In this document: positions 8,441 through 16,936 of the stretch, piece after piece
Layout of the letters: the number at the start of each line of letters is the position of its first letter
Position numbering within the stretch: the stretch's first letter is position 1
NCBI GenBank assembly: GCA_044225675.1
Contig: JBGAIH010000023.1
Span: forward strand, 17,055 to 81,054
Origin: JACMQX01 sp044225675
GTDB lineage: Bacteria > Pseudomonadota > Gammaproteobacteria > Burkholderiales > Burkholderiaceae_C
Direction of reading: 5' to 3'
Length of the DNA stretch: 64,000 bases
Translations under genes and position numbers: made by a program
The notes under the pieces: model-generated
Told to the model about the DNA's origin: nothing
The model's database searches: none
Seen by the model: the letters and a program-made list of their open reading frames with translations, nothing else

Positions 8441-8887
8441 ATGCAACCGACCGACCTGAGCCCCGCCGCGAATGCGCGGCCGGCCTATGACAAGCCGCTG
8501 CCCACCATCGATCCACTGATCCGGCCCTATTGGGAGCATGCCAGGGCCCACCGACTGGCAGTGCAGGTCTGCCACGCCTGTGGCGACATGCACTTTCCGC
8601 CGAGCCCCGTGTGCCCGAAATGTCTCTCGGAGGACCAGGGCTGGCACGTGGTCAGCGGTCGCGGCACGCTCGTCACCTGGGGCCGCTTCCATCGCGCCTA
8701 CTGGAAGGGCTATGCCGAGGATCTGCCCTACGACGTCTGCGTGGTGCAGTTGGAGGAGGGGCCGATGATCATCAGCAATTTCGCGGGCGAAGCGCCTGCA
8801 GGCCTGCATCTGGGCCTGCGCCTGAAGGCCGTGTTCGACGACGTGACGCCCGAGGTGTCGCTGGTTCGCTTCGTGGTGGCGGACTGA
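8441..8887 (+). CDS. DUF35 Zn-ribbon / OB-fold protein, partner of the thiolase-like enzyme
   Basis: A 148-residue protein with an N-terminal helix, a zinc ribbon at about residues 42-60 (CHACG...CPKCL, two CxxC pairs) and a C-terminal OB-fold that binds acyl-CoA in characterised homologues. The start ATG 8441 has GGAGA five bases upstream. DUF35 proteins are usually encoded beside thiolase-like genes and form heteromeric complexes with them (for example ChsH2 with Ltp2). Position directly after the thiolase-fold gene supports this pairing. Last gene of the operon; a LysR gene faces it from the other strand about 50 bp away. Confidence 0.88.
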   Translation: MQPTDLSPAANARPAYDKPLPTIDPLIRPYWEHARAHRLAVQVCHACGDMHFPPSPVCPKCLSEDQGWHVVSGRGTLVTWGRFHRAYWKGYAEDLPYDVCVVQLEEGPMIISNFAGEAPAGLHLGLRLKAVFDDVTPEVSLVRFVVAD

Positions 8888-8920
8888 ATCCGCCGTGCTG
8901 CGGCCTGCCGGTCTGCGGCA

Positions 8921-8948
8921 GGGTCAGGGCAAAAGGGTCAGGGCAAAA
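8921..8948. repeat. 14-bp tandem duplication over the LysR stop codon
   Basis: Two perfect 14-bp units (8921-8934, 8935-8948). The second contains the minus-strand stop codon of the LysR gene (8938). It lies between convergent genes. Confidence 0.9.
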
Positions 8949-9807
8949 GGGCGATGAGATGGTCCAGCGCGGGCGAGGTGGCCTCGGGATTCCAGACGAC
9001 ATAGCCCGAGGTGTGGGTCTGCGCATCTTCGATGGCGATGAATTTCACGTTCTGGATGCCGGCCCGCCGCAGCGAGCCCGGCACCACCGCGATGCCGATG
9101 CCCTGCGACACCAGCAGCGCGGCCGTCAGCCACTGGCGCACATGCGCCTTCTCGCGCGGATGGAACCCGGCCTGCACGCACATGGACACCACGTGGTCGT
9201 AGCCCGAGGGCGTGATGTCGCGCGAGAAGATGACGAAGTCTTCCTGTGCCAGCGCGGGCAGGCGCACGCGACGCTTGCCTGCGGCCCAATGGCTTTCATG
9301 CACGCAGCAGACGAAGGCGTCGTCGGCCAGCGGCTTGCCTGCCAGGCCCGGCGCCACGGTCTGGCCCGAGGAAAACGCGGCGTGGATGCGCTGTCGCAGC
9401 AAGGCCTCGGTCTGCTCGGCAACCGTCAGGTCGCTCAGGTGGATCTCCACCTGCGGGTGGCGCGCGGCATAGGCGCGTAACAGCTCGGGCATGCCGCGGT
9501 AGAGCATGGAACTGGTGAACGCGATGTGCAGGTGGCCGACCTTGCCCGTGGCCAGCGCGCGGCCGGCCTCCTCGGCGGCCTGGGCCTGCGCCACCGCACG
9601 GATCGCCTCGGGCTGAAACGCGGCGCCAACGGCGGTCAGGCGCACGCTGCGGCTGTCCCGCTCGAACAGGCGCGCGCCCAGATGGTCCTCCAGCTGCCGG
9701 ATGCTGGCCGACAGGGGCGGCTGCGTGATGTGCAGCCGGCGCGCGGCATTCCCGAAGTGCAGCTCGTCGGCAAGGACGATGAAGTGGCGCAGATGACGCA
9801 GTTCCAT
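8938..9807 (-). CDS. LysR-family transcriptional regulator
   Basis: A 289-residue LysR regulator of full length. The N-terminal winged helix-turn-helix is at residues 1-60 (MELRHLRHFIVLADEL, AARRLHITQPPLSASIRQLE), followed by a linker helix and a two-lobed effector domain. The sequence places it near the BenM/CatR-like group that responds to aromatic or small organic acids, but the ligand is not known. It lies convergent and adjacent to the Bug/CoA-transferase operon, which makes it the best candidate regulator of that pathway despite not being divergent from it. Its last codons are affected by the 14-bp duplication at 8921-8948. Confidence 0.88.
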   Translation of the reverse strand: MELRHLRHFIVLADELHFGNAARRLHITQPPLSASIRQLEDHLGARLFERDSRSVRLTAVGAAFQPEAIRAVAQAQAAEEAGRALATGKVGHLHIAFTSSMLYRGMPELLRAYAARHPQVEIHLSDLTVAEQTEALLRQRIHAAFSSGQTVAPGLAGKPLADDAFVCCVHESHWAAGKRRVRLPALAQEDFVIFSRDITPSGYDHVVSMCVQAGFHPREKAHVRQWLTAALLVSQGIGIAVVPGSLRRAGIQNVKFIAIEDAQTHTSGYVVWNPEATSPALDHLIALLP

Positions 9808-9867
9808 GCGTCAAGTGTAGGGCGGGGCGCCGGCCGCAACGCACCCGACACGTTGACCGTTGGCGGA

Positions 9868-10314
9868 TCAGTGATGTGCCGAGCCGGAGTTGGCGCTGCG
9901 ATAGCGATCGCTGAAGGCGCTGTGGGCTTCGGGGCAGAGATCGTACTCGGCCGTGACTTCGTCGATCACGGAGGAGAACACGCCAAGGCAGTCCCACGGA
10001 CCTTCCCAAGCGACGGCGGCTGCGAGCATGGGCGTGGAGCCTGGCTGGGGATCGGGGAAATGCATGCCTTCCAGGTACATCGGATGGGCGCGCAGGCGCT
10101 CGTTGAGCACGGCCATGTAGTCAGCGAGATCCAGGCAGGGGCGGCTGCGCTTCGAGGCTGCCTCGTTCGCCGGCGACGCTGAGCCCTGGCTCGCGTTCGA
10201 CGCTGCGGACTTCGCAACGGCGTCGGTGCCGGTGGCGTGGTGCGCGCGAAGCGACTGCATCGCCCCAAGCCGATCGAGGTGGGATGAGGGACCATGGGAG
10301 GCGTGCGGATGCAT
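9868..10314 (-). CDS. Hypothetical protein
   Basis: A 148-residue open frame with coding-like composition that I do not recognise. The first 60 residues are low-complexity and His/Ser/Ala-rich; the rest (from about CLDLADYMAVLNERL) looks folded, with amphipathic helices, HPMYLEGMHFPDP and a terminal acidic helix. No signal peptide or membrane segment. It lies on the same strand as the LysR gene, 60 bp upstream of it, and divergent from the glycine-zipper gene across 190 bp. The true start may be internal (for example near residue 19, Met), since the N-terminal part is poorly conserved in appearance. Confidence 0.5.
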   Translation of the reverse strand: MHPHASHGPSSHLDRLGAMQSLRAHHATGTDAVAKSAASNASQGSASPANEAASKRSRPCLDLADYMAVLNERLRAHPMYLEGMHFPDPQPGSTPMLAAAVAWEGPWDCLGVFSSVIDEVTAEYDLCPEAHSAFSDRYRSANSGSAHH

Positions 10315-10372
10315 GGCCCCGATGCTCGCTCCAGCCCCGGGCGCTGGCGTTCAGCCGACGCCGGAAGCCTTC

Positions 10373-10388
10373 GTAGGCGCGGTCCTAC
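10373..10388. promoter_or_regulatory. Inverted repeat GTAGG-N6-CCTAC upstream of the glycine-zipper gene
   Basis: A perfect 5-bp inverted repeat with 6-base spacer lies about 117 bp before the start of the glycine-zipper gene. A related TCCTACA element occurs about 110 bp before the small exported protein at 33804. It may be an operator or promoter element; no known consensus is claimed. Confidence 0.3.
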
Positions 10389-10504
10389 AGATGTCGACGC
10401 CGTGTCGGACATGTCCTGCTTACGAAAGACACATTCGCGTACACCCAGGCTGCGGCGGGCGGCCAACAATGGCGTCACCTGGAAAATTACAAGGAGCCAT
10501 TCAA

Positions 10505-11218
10505 ATGGATACCAGCACCCGACATCCCGACATGCAGCACCCGATGGGCCAGCCCGGTCTGCAGCCGTCGTTCAGCGACCGTGTTCGCAACAGCAAGGCA
10601 CTGATCCCGACGCTCGCCGTCATGCTCGTGGCGGTGGCCGCTCTGGCCACCACGCTTGTGGTGACCCGCACGAATGCCCAGAACGGCGCATCCGACGCGG
10701 CGTATTCCACCGGTGACGTGCCGGCTCAGACGGCAGTCGTCACCGCGCCGAAGCAGTCGGTGGCCCAGGCCCAGCCGCAGGTCCAGCCGCGTGTGAGCAC
10801 GCCCGTGACGACCAGCGTGCCCAAGCCCCGCGTCCAGCCGGCGCCGGTGCAGGTTGCACAGAACGTCTGCACGGTCTGCGGCGTGGTCGAATCGTCGACG
10901 CCGGTGCAGCGCCAGGGCCGGGTCAACGGCATCGGCAACAGTGAGATCGGCGTAGGCACCGTGGCCGGCGGCGTGCTCGGGGGCATCCTCGGCAACCAGA
11001 TCGGCGGCGGCAGCGGCAAGACCGCAGCGACCGTGCTGGGTGCTGCAGGCGGCGCCTACGCGGGCAACCGGATCGAAAAGAACATGGCCAAGGTCACCGT
11101 CTATCAGATGCGCATCCGCATGAATGACGGCAGCTACCGCACCATCGAGCAGTCCAATGGCATCGCGGCCGGTTCGCGGGTGGTGGTGGAAGGCGACACG
11201 GTGCGCGTCGCGTCCTGA
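10505..11218 (+). CDS. Glycine-zipper 2TM-domain envelope protein
   Basis: A 237-residue protein. ATG 10505 has AAGGAG 8 bases upstream; longer frames lack this. A transmembrane segment at about residues 30-53 anchors the N-terminus. A Gln/Pro/Val-rich linker (about 75-118) crosses the periplasm, then CxxC (CTVC, near 122) and a glycine-zipper 2TM domain (about 143-195: GTVAGGVLGGILGNQIGGG, AAGGAYAGNRIE) as in SlyB and Rickettsia 17-kDa antigen relatives. The C-terminal tail (VTVYQMRIRMNDGSYRTI) is common in this family. The role is probably envelope integrity or stress; the promoter region carries the 10373 inverted repeat. Confidence 0.82.
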   Translation: MDTSTRHPDMQHPMGQPGLQPSFSDRVRNSKALIPTLAVMLVAVAALATTLVVTRTNAQNGASDAAYSTGDVPAQTAVVTAPKQSVAQAQPQVQPRVSTPVTTSVPKPRVQPAPVQVAQNVCTVCGVVESSTPVQRQGRVNGIGNSEIGVGTVAGGVLGGILGNQIGGGSGKTAATVLGAAGGAYAGNRIEKNMAKVTVYQMRIRMNDGSYRTIEQSNGIAAGSRVVVEGDTVRVAS

Positions 11219-11362
11219 ACTGGGCGCGCGTTCATACTTCCGGGTGGTGGGCACGCCGCAGGGGCGTCGCTAAAGTGGCCTGAACTCCCGACCGCGCCTC
11301 AGCGTCAAGCAAGGGGCGCGGTGGGTTCCGATCCACTCAACGCTGCTGTCCGGAGATTCCAA

Positions 11363-12694
11363 GTGCCCATTGTGACCACCAAGCCCTATACCGCCCAGAA
11401 CGACACCATCTACGGCAGTGCGCTCGACGACGTCCTTGACGGCGGCCTGGGCAACGACTACCTCGCCGGCGGCGGCGGTGCCGACACCTACCACTGGGGC
11501 AGCGGCTCAGGGCAGGACACCATCAACAACTATGACGACGACGGACTCGGCCTCAAGAAGGACCGGCTCGTGCTCGGCGCCAGCGTCACGACAGCCAACC
11601 TGAAGCTCACCCGCAAGGGCAACGACCTGATGCTGTCCATCACCGGGACGACGGACACGCTGCGCGTCATGAACTACTTCGTCTATGACGGCACGTCGGG
11701 CTTTGTTCTCGACGAGATCAAGTTCGACAACGGAACCATCTGGGACATCGCCGAAGTCAAGAATCGGGTGCTCTCGTCCTCGTCCGGCGACGATCTGCTC
11801 ACGGGCTATGCCAGCAACGACACGCTGAGCGGAGGCGACGGCAACGACATCCTCTACGGCAACGCGGGCGATGACACGCTGGACGGCGAAGCGGGTGCCG
11901 ACACCCTCTATGGCGGAATCGGCAATGACAAGCTTTCCGGTGGCCTCGGCAATGACAACCTGAACGGCGAGGCCGGCGACGACATGCTCGACGGCGGCGC
12001 AGGCAGCGACACGCTCTATGGTGGTGACGGCATTGACACACTGACGGGCGGCGCCGATGCCGACAGCCTCTACGGCGGCAACGGCAATGACGACCTGCAA
12101 GGCGGCGATGGCAATGACCAGCTCGACGCGGGCGCGGGCGACGACAAGCTCGACGGCGGAGCCGGCAACGATGTGCTGTACGGCTATGCCGGCAACGACA
12201 GCCTCGCCGGCGGCGCCGGACAGGACAGGCTCTCAGGCCATGACGGCAATGACACCCTCAACGGCGGCGCGGGTGATGATGCGCTCGACGGCGGCGCTGG
12301 CAATGACGTCTATCAGTTCGGCAAGGGCGGCGGCTCCGACGTGATCACGAACTACGACGCCTCGGGCACCGACAACGACCGCATCGTGATCGACGCGGGC
12401 GTGAGCACGAACCAGCTGTGGCTCGCGCACGTCGGCAACGATCTGCAGCTCACGCTGATCGAAACTGGCGACAAGCTGACCGTCCGCAACTGGTACGGCG
12501 GCGCGGCCAACCGGCTCGACAGCATCGAGCTGGCCGGGAGCGATGGTGCAGCCGGCAAACGGCTGCTCCAAAGCCAGGTGGAAGGGCTGGTGTCCGCGAT
12601 GGCGGCCTTTGCCGTGCCGGCAGCGGGCACCACCAGTCTTCCGGCCAACTACCAGACGACGCTCAATCCGATCCTCGCATCCAGCTGGCAGTGA
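11363..12694 (+). CDS. RTX (haemolysin-type Ca-binding repeat) protein
   Basis: About 443 residues. The GTG at 11363 is preferred because CGGAGA lies 6 bases upstream; another GTG at 11321 has none. The protein is built of nonapeptide RTX repeats (GGxGxDxLx) near residues 10-35 and in a long block at about 140-318, each followed by a haemolysin-related module (TINNYD...DRLVLGA; VITNYD...DRIVIDA). These bind calcium and fold outside the cell. Such proteins leave by type I secretion with a C-terminal signal; no HlyB/HlyD genes are nearby and no toxin, protease or lipase domain is present. Possibly an adhesin or surface-coat protein. Well terminated at 12722-12756. Confidence 0.88.
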   Translation: MPIVTTKPYTAQNDTIYGSALDDVLDGGLGNDYLAGGGGADTYHWGSGSGQDTINNYDDDGLGLKKDRLVLGASVTTANLKLTRKGNDLMLSITGTTDTLRVMNYFVYDGTSGFVLDEIKFDNGTIWDIAEVKNRVLSSSSGDDLLTGYASNDTLSGGDGNDILYGNAGDDTLDGEAGADTLYGGIGNDKLSGGLGNDNLNGEAGDDMLDGGAGSDTLYGGDGIDTLTGGADADSLYGGNGNDDLQGGDGNDQLDAGAGDDKLDGGAGNDVLYGYAGNDSLAGGAGQDRLSGHDGNDTLNGGAGDDALDGGAGNDVYQFGKGGGSDVITNYDASGTDNDRIVIDAGVSTNQLWLAHVGNDLQLTLIETGDKLTVRNWYGGAANRLDSIELAGSDGAAGKRLLQSQVEGLVSAMAAFAVPAAGTTSLPANYQTTLNPILASSWQ

Positions 12695-12721
12695 GCTGAA
12701 GCTGCGGCGTCGCTCCAGAAC

Positions 12722-12756
12722 AAGCCCTCGTCGATCATCGGCGAGGGCTTTTTTTT
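12722..12756 (+). terminator. Rho-independent terminator of the RTX gene
   Basis: A 9-bp perfect stem (AAGCCCTCG / CGAGGGCTT) with an 11-base loop, followed by T residues, begins 28 bp after the stop codon. Confidence 0.9.
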
Positions 12757-12783
12757 GGGGTGACGCCGCGCGCTGGCCCTGCG

Positions 12784-13827
12784 TCAGTCGGGGGCCACCT
12801 GCAACACCAGCTTGCCGAAGTTCGCGCCCGAGAACAGGCGGGACAAGGCCTCGGGAAAGGTGTCAAGGCCGGTGGCGACATCTTCCTTGCTCTTCATTCG
12901 CCCGTCCCGCAGATAGCCGGCCATCTCGGCCACGGCCACGTGGTAACGGTCGGCATAGTCGAACACCACCATGCCCTGCATGCGGGCGCGGTTGACCAGC
13001 AGTGACAGGTAGTTCTTCGGCCCCTGCACCGGCGTCGTGTTGTTGTACTGGCTGATCGCGCCACAGATGACGATGCGGGCGCCGCGCGCCAGCTTGGCCA
13101 GCACGTCGTCGAGGATGTCGCCGCCCACGTTGTCGAAGTAGACGTTCACGCCGTTCGGGCAGTGCTCCTTGAGGCCGGCGCGCACGCTGCTGGCGGCGTC
13201 CTTGTAGTCGATGCACGCGTCGAAGCCGAGTTCGTTCACCACCCAGTCGCACTTGGCCCTGCCGCCCGCGATGCCCACGACGCGGCAGCCCTTGATCTTC
13301 GCGAGCTGGCCCACGGTCTGGCCGACGGCGCCGGCGGCGCCCGAGACGACCACGGTGTCGCCAGGCTGCGGCTGGCCGACGTCGAGCAGGCCGAAGTAGG
13401 CCGTCATCCCGGGCATGCCGAGCACGTTGAGCCATTGGTTGGGCGTGCCCAGGCGGGTGTCGATCCGGAACAGGCCCTGGCGGCGCACCTGCTCGCCACT
13501 GACGGTTGCATACTCCTGGGCCCCGAGCGTGCCCGACACGAGGTCGCCCACCGCAAAAGCCGGGTTCTTCGACGCGATCACGCGGCCCACGCCGCCTGCG
13601 CGCATGACCTCGCCAATGCCCACCGGCGGGATGTAGCTCTTGCCTTCATTCATCCAGCCGCGCATCGCGGGGTCGAGCGAGATCACGAGCGTCTTGACCA
13701 CGACGGCGCCGTCCCCGGGCTCGGCTACCGGCTCGGTGGTGAAGTTCCAGTTGTCGCGCGTGGCCATGCCGATGGGCCGGGAGGCCAGGCGGACCTGGTG
13801 ATTGACGAGATCGGTCAGGGCGGTCAT
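12784..13827 (-). CDS. NADP-dependent oxidoreductase, CurA/prostaglandin-reductase type
   Basis: A 347-residue zinc-independent medium-chain dehydrogenase/reductase. The N-terminal catalytic domain carries DPAMRGWMNEGKSYIPPV, a signature of leukotriene B4/prostaglandin reductases and of E. coli CurA. The Rossmann domain has VVSGAAGAVGQTVGQLAK near residue 155 and a basic GGRAKCDW segment suited to NADPH. Such enzymes reduce alpha,beta double bonds of enones. The ATG at 13827 has AGGAGA 6-7 bases upstream. It is monocistronic and convergent with the RTX gene. Confidence 0.87.
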   Translation of the reverse strand: MTALTDLVNHQVRLASRPIGMATRDNWNFTTEPVAEPGDGAVVVKTLVISLDPAMRGWMNEGKSYIPPVGIGEVMRAGGVGRVIASKNPAFAVGDLVSGTLGAQEYATVSGEQVRRQGLFRIDTRLGTPNQWLNVLGMPGMTAYFGLLDVGQPQPGDTVVVSGAAGAVGQTVGQLAKIKGCRVVGIAGGRAKCDWVVNELGFDACIDYKDAASSVRAGLKEHCPNGVNVYFDNVGGDILDDVLAKLARGARIVICGAISQYNNTTPVQGPKNYLSLLVNRARMQGMVVFDYADRYHVAVAEMAGYLRDGRMKSKEDVATGLDTFPEALSRLFSGANFGKLVLQVAPD

Positions 13828-14234
13828 GAGGTGTCTCCTGGAAGTTAGGGCTGTTTCGAGGCTGTCGATGCCGCGATGGTAGCCAGTCCCGCCCCTCGCC
13901 GGGGTAGCTTTTGCGACAGCGCTTCATGACCGACTGTTCGCTGTCGCACCGAGTCCGGCGGCGGCGCCCATTACCCTTGGTCAGCGCTCAGGGCGACGGG
14001 GGCAGACGCCAGTCAGACGTCCGGCCGCGCTTCGGCGGACGAAGTACGGCGGGCGAGGAAAACTGTCAGCAGTGGTGTCTGCTTCCAGACGCCGGTCAGG
14101 CAACTTTCACGCCGCTGTGCTGTAATGAATTGGCCGTTCCTTGCGACTGATGCGATACGCATGCGAACCATCACACCCACGTGGAGCGGACCGGGGCGGT
14201 CCGTTTCCCCAACCCTCTCGCGGAGACCCGGAAC
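13828..14234. other. 407-bp divergent intergenic region, no gene seen
   Basis: Holds the promoters of the oxidoreductase (minus) and egtB (plus). Short frames are present but lack coding character. A small palindrome CGCATGCG near 14158 and an AT-richer patch around 14121-14140 (TGTAATGAATTGG) could be promoter parts for egtB; nothing firmer can be said. Confidence 0.5.
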
Positions 14235-15521
14235 GTGACCCAACGCCCCCATTTTCTTGACCTTGCCCCGACCGATCGCACGGCAGTGGCCGCGCCCGGG
14301 CGGGCGGCGCTCGCGGCCCGCTATGCCGACGTGCGCGCCCACAGCGCGGCGCTCGCTGCCCCGCTGTCGCCGGAGGACCAGTGCATCCAGTCCATGCCCG
14401 ACGCGAGCCCGACCAAATGGCATCTGGCGCACACCAGCTGGTTCTTCGAGGCGGTGGTGCTGCGGCCGCACCTGCCGGGCTACCGCGCCTTCGACGACCG
14501 CTATTTCTATCTCTTCAACTCCTACTATGAAGCGCTCGGGCCGCGCCATCCGCGTCCGCAGCGCGGCCTGCTGAGCCGGCCTTCGGTGGACGAGGTGCTT
14601 GCCTATCGCGGGCATGTGGATGCGGCCATGCAGGAGTTCATCGCCTGCGCACCCGAGGCCGCCTGGGCTGAGGCCCGGCCACTCGTCACGCTCGGTCTGC
14701 ACCATGAGCAGCAGCACCAGGAGCTGCTGCTCACCGACATTCTTCACGCGCTGTCGTGCAACCCGCTGCTGCCGGCCTACCGGCCGACCGAGGCGCCCGC
14801 GCTGCGGCTGGCCCAGGCCGTGCCTGCGGCGCAGTGGGTCGAGCTGCCCGGCGGCGTGGTCCAGGTCGGTTGCGACCCGTCCCAGGGTGCGCATGATTTC
14901 GCATTCGACAACGAGACGCCGCGCCATGCCGCCCTGCTGCGGCCCTATGCGCTGGCCGACCGGCTGGTCAATTGCGGCGACTTCGCGCAGTTCATCGCCG
15001 ATGGCGGCTACGAGCGCCCGCAACTGTGGCTGTCGGACGGCTGGGCGGCCGTGCAGGCCGGCGGCTGGCACGCTCCGGCCTACTGGCTGGCTCCGGGCGA
15101 TCCGCGCGCGCCCTCGTCTTCGGGCTGGCAGGTGTTCGGGCTGGACGGCGTGCGGCCGCTCGATGCGGCCGCGCCGGTGAGTCAGCTGAGCTTCTACGAG
15201 GCGGCGGCCTATGCCGAGTGGGCCGGCGCGCGTCTGCCCACCGAGTTCGAGTGGGAGGCCGCCTATGGCGCGCCAGGCCTGTCGCAGATGACCGGCCACC
15301 TGTGGCAGTGGACGCGCTCATCCTATGACCCGTACCCGGGCTTCCGCCCGATGGAGGGCGCCGTGGCCGAATACAACGGCAAGTTCATGGTGGGCCAGCT
15401 GGTGCTGCGCGGCAGCAGCCTGGCCACGCCCGAGGGCCATGCGCGGCCCACCTACCGCAACTTCTTTCCGCCAGCCGCGCGCTGGCAATTCTCCGGCCTG
15501 CGCCTTGCGAGGGACCTATGA
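14235..15521 (+). CDS. egtB: EgtB, ergothioneine sulfoxide synthase
   Basis: A 428-residue non-haem iron enzyme that joins a sulfur donor to trimethyl-histidine (hercynine) with oxygen. The DinB-like N-terminal domain gives the 3-His iron site: HLAHTSW near residue 62 and HHEQQHQE near 154-162. The C-terminal formylglycine-enzyme-like domain binds hercynine (LPTEFEWEAAYG, GHLWQWT, RGSSLATP). The start is a GTG at 14235 with GGAG 9 bases upstream. The stop overlaps the start of egtD by 4 bases (ATGA), so the two are coupled. There is no egtA or egtC nearby, and whether the sulfur donor is cysteine or gamma-glutamylcysteine cannot be told by eye. Confidence 0.92.
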   Translation: MTQRPHFLDLAPTDRTAVAAPGRAALAARYADVRAHSAALAAPLSPEDQCIQSMPDASPTKWHLAHTSWFFEAVVLRPHLPGYRAFDDRYFYLFNSYYEALGPRHPRPQRGLLSRPSVDEVLAYRGHVDAAMQEFIACAPEAAWAEARPLVTLGLHHEQQHQELLLTDILHALSCNPLLPAYRPTEAPALRLAQAVPAAQWVELPGGVVQVGCDPSQGAHDFAFDNETPRHAALLRPYALADRLVNCGDFAQFIADGGYERPQLWLSDGWAAVQAGGWHAPAYWLAPGDPRAPSSSGWQVFGLDGVRPLDAAAPVSQLSFYEAAAYAEWAGARLPTEFEWEAAYGAPGLSQMTGHLWQWTRSSYDPYPGFRPMEGAVAEYNGKFMVGQLVLRGSSLATPEGHARPTYRNFFPPAARWQFSGLRLARDL

Positions 15522-16519
15522 CACCTGTTGTTGCACTGCGGGCGACGCGCCCGCGCGAGAGCGATTTGCCGGTCGTGCACGCGCCGGCCGGCGGATTTGG
15601 CCAGGGCCTGCTGGACGCACTCGGCCGCTGGCCGCGCGCGATCTCGCCCAAGTACTTCTACGACGCCCGCGGCTCCGCGCTGTTCGACGCCATCTGCGAT
15701 CTGCCCGAGTACTACCCGACGCGCACCGAGCTGGGCATTCTGCGACGCCACGCGGGCGAGATCGCCGCGCAGATCGGGCCGCAGGCCGACATCGTGGAGT
15801 ACGGCGCGGGCTCGCTGCGCAAGGTGCGCCTGCTGCTCGACGCGGCGGATCGTCCGGCGCGCTTCGTGCCGGTCGACATCTCGGGCGAGCATCTGACGCA
15901 GGCGGCCGCCGCCCTGCGTGCCGACTATCCGGGTCTGGCGGTCGAGCCGGTGGTGGCCGACTACACCCAGCCGTTCCAGCTGCCCGAACGGGGTGCGGGC
16001 GCCGCGCCGGGCCGGCGCATCGGCTTCTTCCCGGGCTCGACCATCGGCAATTTCAGCCATGACGAGGCGCTGCGCTTTCTGCGCATGGCGGCGCGCCAAC
16101 TGCGCGGCGGTGCCCTGCTGCTGGGCGCCGATCTCGTCAAGGATCCGGCGCGGCTGCATGCGGCCTACAACGACAGCCAGGGCGTGACGGCGGCCTTCAA
16201 CCTCAACCTGCTGGCGCGCGCCAACCGGGAGCTGGGTGCGGACTTCGACCTCGGCGCCTTCGCTCACGCGGCTTTCTACAATGCGCCGCAGAGCCGCATC
16301 GAGATGCACCTGATGAGCCTGGCGCGCCAGCGCGTCCATGTGCTGGGCCGCAGCTTCGAGCTGGAAGAAGGCGAGACGCTGCACACCGAGAATTCGCACA
16401 AGTTCACACCGGACAGCCTGCGCGCGCTGGCCAAGGCCGCGGGCTTCGTGCCCGGTCCGGTGTGGACCGATCCCGAGCGCCTGTTCAGCCTGCACTGGCT
16501 GGAGGCGCCCGGCCCCTGA
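15518..16519 (+). CDS. egtD: EgtD, L-histidine N-alpha-methyltransferase
   Basis: A 333-residue SAM-dependent methyltransferase that makes hercynine from histidine, the first step of ergothioneine synthesis. It shows the family opening ISPKYFYDARGSALFDAI, followed by LPEYYPTRTE, the SAM loop VEYGAGSLRK near residue 92, FFPGSTIGNF near 170 and the C-terminal ENSHKFT. Length is normal. ATG 15518 overlaps the egtB stop. Together with EgtB this gives a two-enzyme route, needing only a lyase (EgtE or a general PLP enzyme) encoded elsewhere. The small DUF427 gene follows after 16 bp. Confidence 0.93.
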   Translation: MTPVVALRATRPRESDLPVVHAPAGGFGQGLLDALGRWPRAISPKYFYDARGSALFDAICDLPEYYPTRTELGILRRHAGEIAAQIGPQADIVEYGAGSLRKVRLLLDAADRPARFVPVDISGEHLTQAAAALRADYPGLAVEPVVADYTQPFQLPERGAGAAPGRRIGFFPGSTIGNFSHDEALRFLRMAARQLRGGALLLGADLVKDPARLHAAYNDSQGVTAAFNLNLLARANRELGADFDLGAFAHAAFYNAPQSRIEMHLMSLARQRVHVLGRSFELEEGETLHTENSHKFTPDSLRALAKAAGFVPGPVWTDPERLFSLHWLEAPGP

Positions 16520-16535
16520 ACCGAACGGAGACCCC

Positions 16536-16817
16536 ATGAAAGCCATCTGGAACGACACCGTCATCGCCGAGAGCGACGACACCGTGGTGGTCGAAGGCAA
16601 CCACTACTTTCCGGCCGATTCGCTGCGCCGCGAGTACGTGACCTTCAGCAACCACAAGACGACCTGTGCCTGGAAGGGCCAGGCCAGCTACTACTCGCTG
16701 ATCGTCAATGGCGAGCTCAACCCCGATGCCGTCTGGTACTACCTCGACCCCAAGCCCGAGGCCCAGATGGTGCGCGACCGCGTCGCGTTCTGGAAGGGCG
16801 TGAAGGTCACGGCCTGA
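16536..16817 (+). CDS. DUF427 domain protein
   Basis: A 93-residue protein covering one complete DUF427 domain (MKAIWNDTVIAESDDTVVVEGNHYFP at the start, given here as key residues AIWNDTVIAES). The domain is a small beta-rich fold with no established reaction. ATG 16536 has CGGAG 5-6 bases upstream. It is 16 bp behind egtD, so it is almost certainly cotranscribed with the ergothioneine genes. The conserved aromatic and acidic residues (YYLDPKPEA) hint at a binding pocket. Its last codons sit in a short GGCCTGRCC 9-bp duplication (16811-16828). Confidence 0.85.
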   Translation: MKAIWNDTVIAESDDTVVVEGNHYFPADSLRREYVTFSNHKTTCAWKGQASYYSLIVNGELNPDAVWYYLDPKPEAQMVRDRVAFWKGVKVTA

Positions 16818-16936
16818 CCGGCCTGGCCTGAGGCCGGGGTGCAGGCATGCAGGGCCCCGGCGGCTCTGCTAGGCTCGGGATCGCGCCAGGCGATGAGGCC
16901 TGGGCGCGCCAGCCCGTTGCCTGATCTGCCGCCTCC

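Noticed and set aside
13911..14150. Small gene between the oxidoreductase and egtB
   Set aside because: No ribosome site, odd composition (Arg/Cys-rich) and no family; treated as intergenic.
14235..16519. Selenoneine synthesis genes (SenA-like)
   Set aside because: The second gene is a clear EgtD and no SenB or SelD gene is nearby, so the ordinary ergothioneine pair is the better reading.
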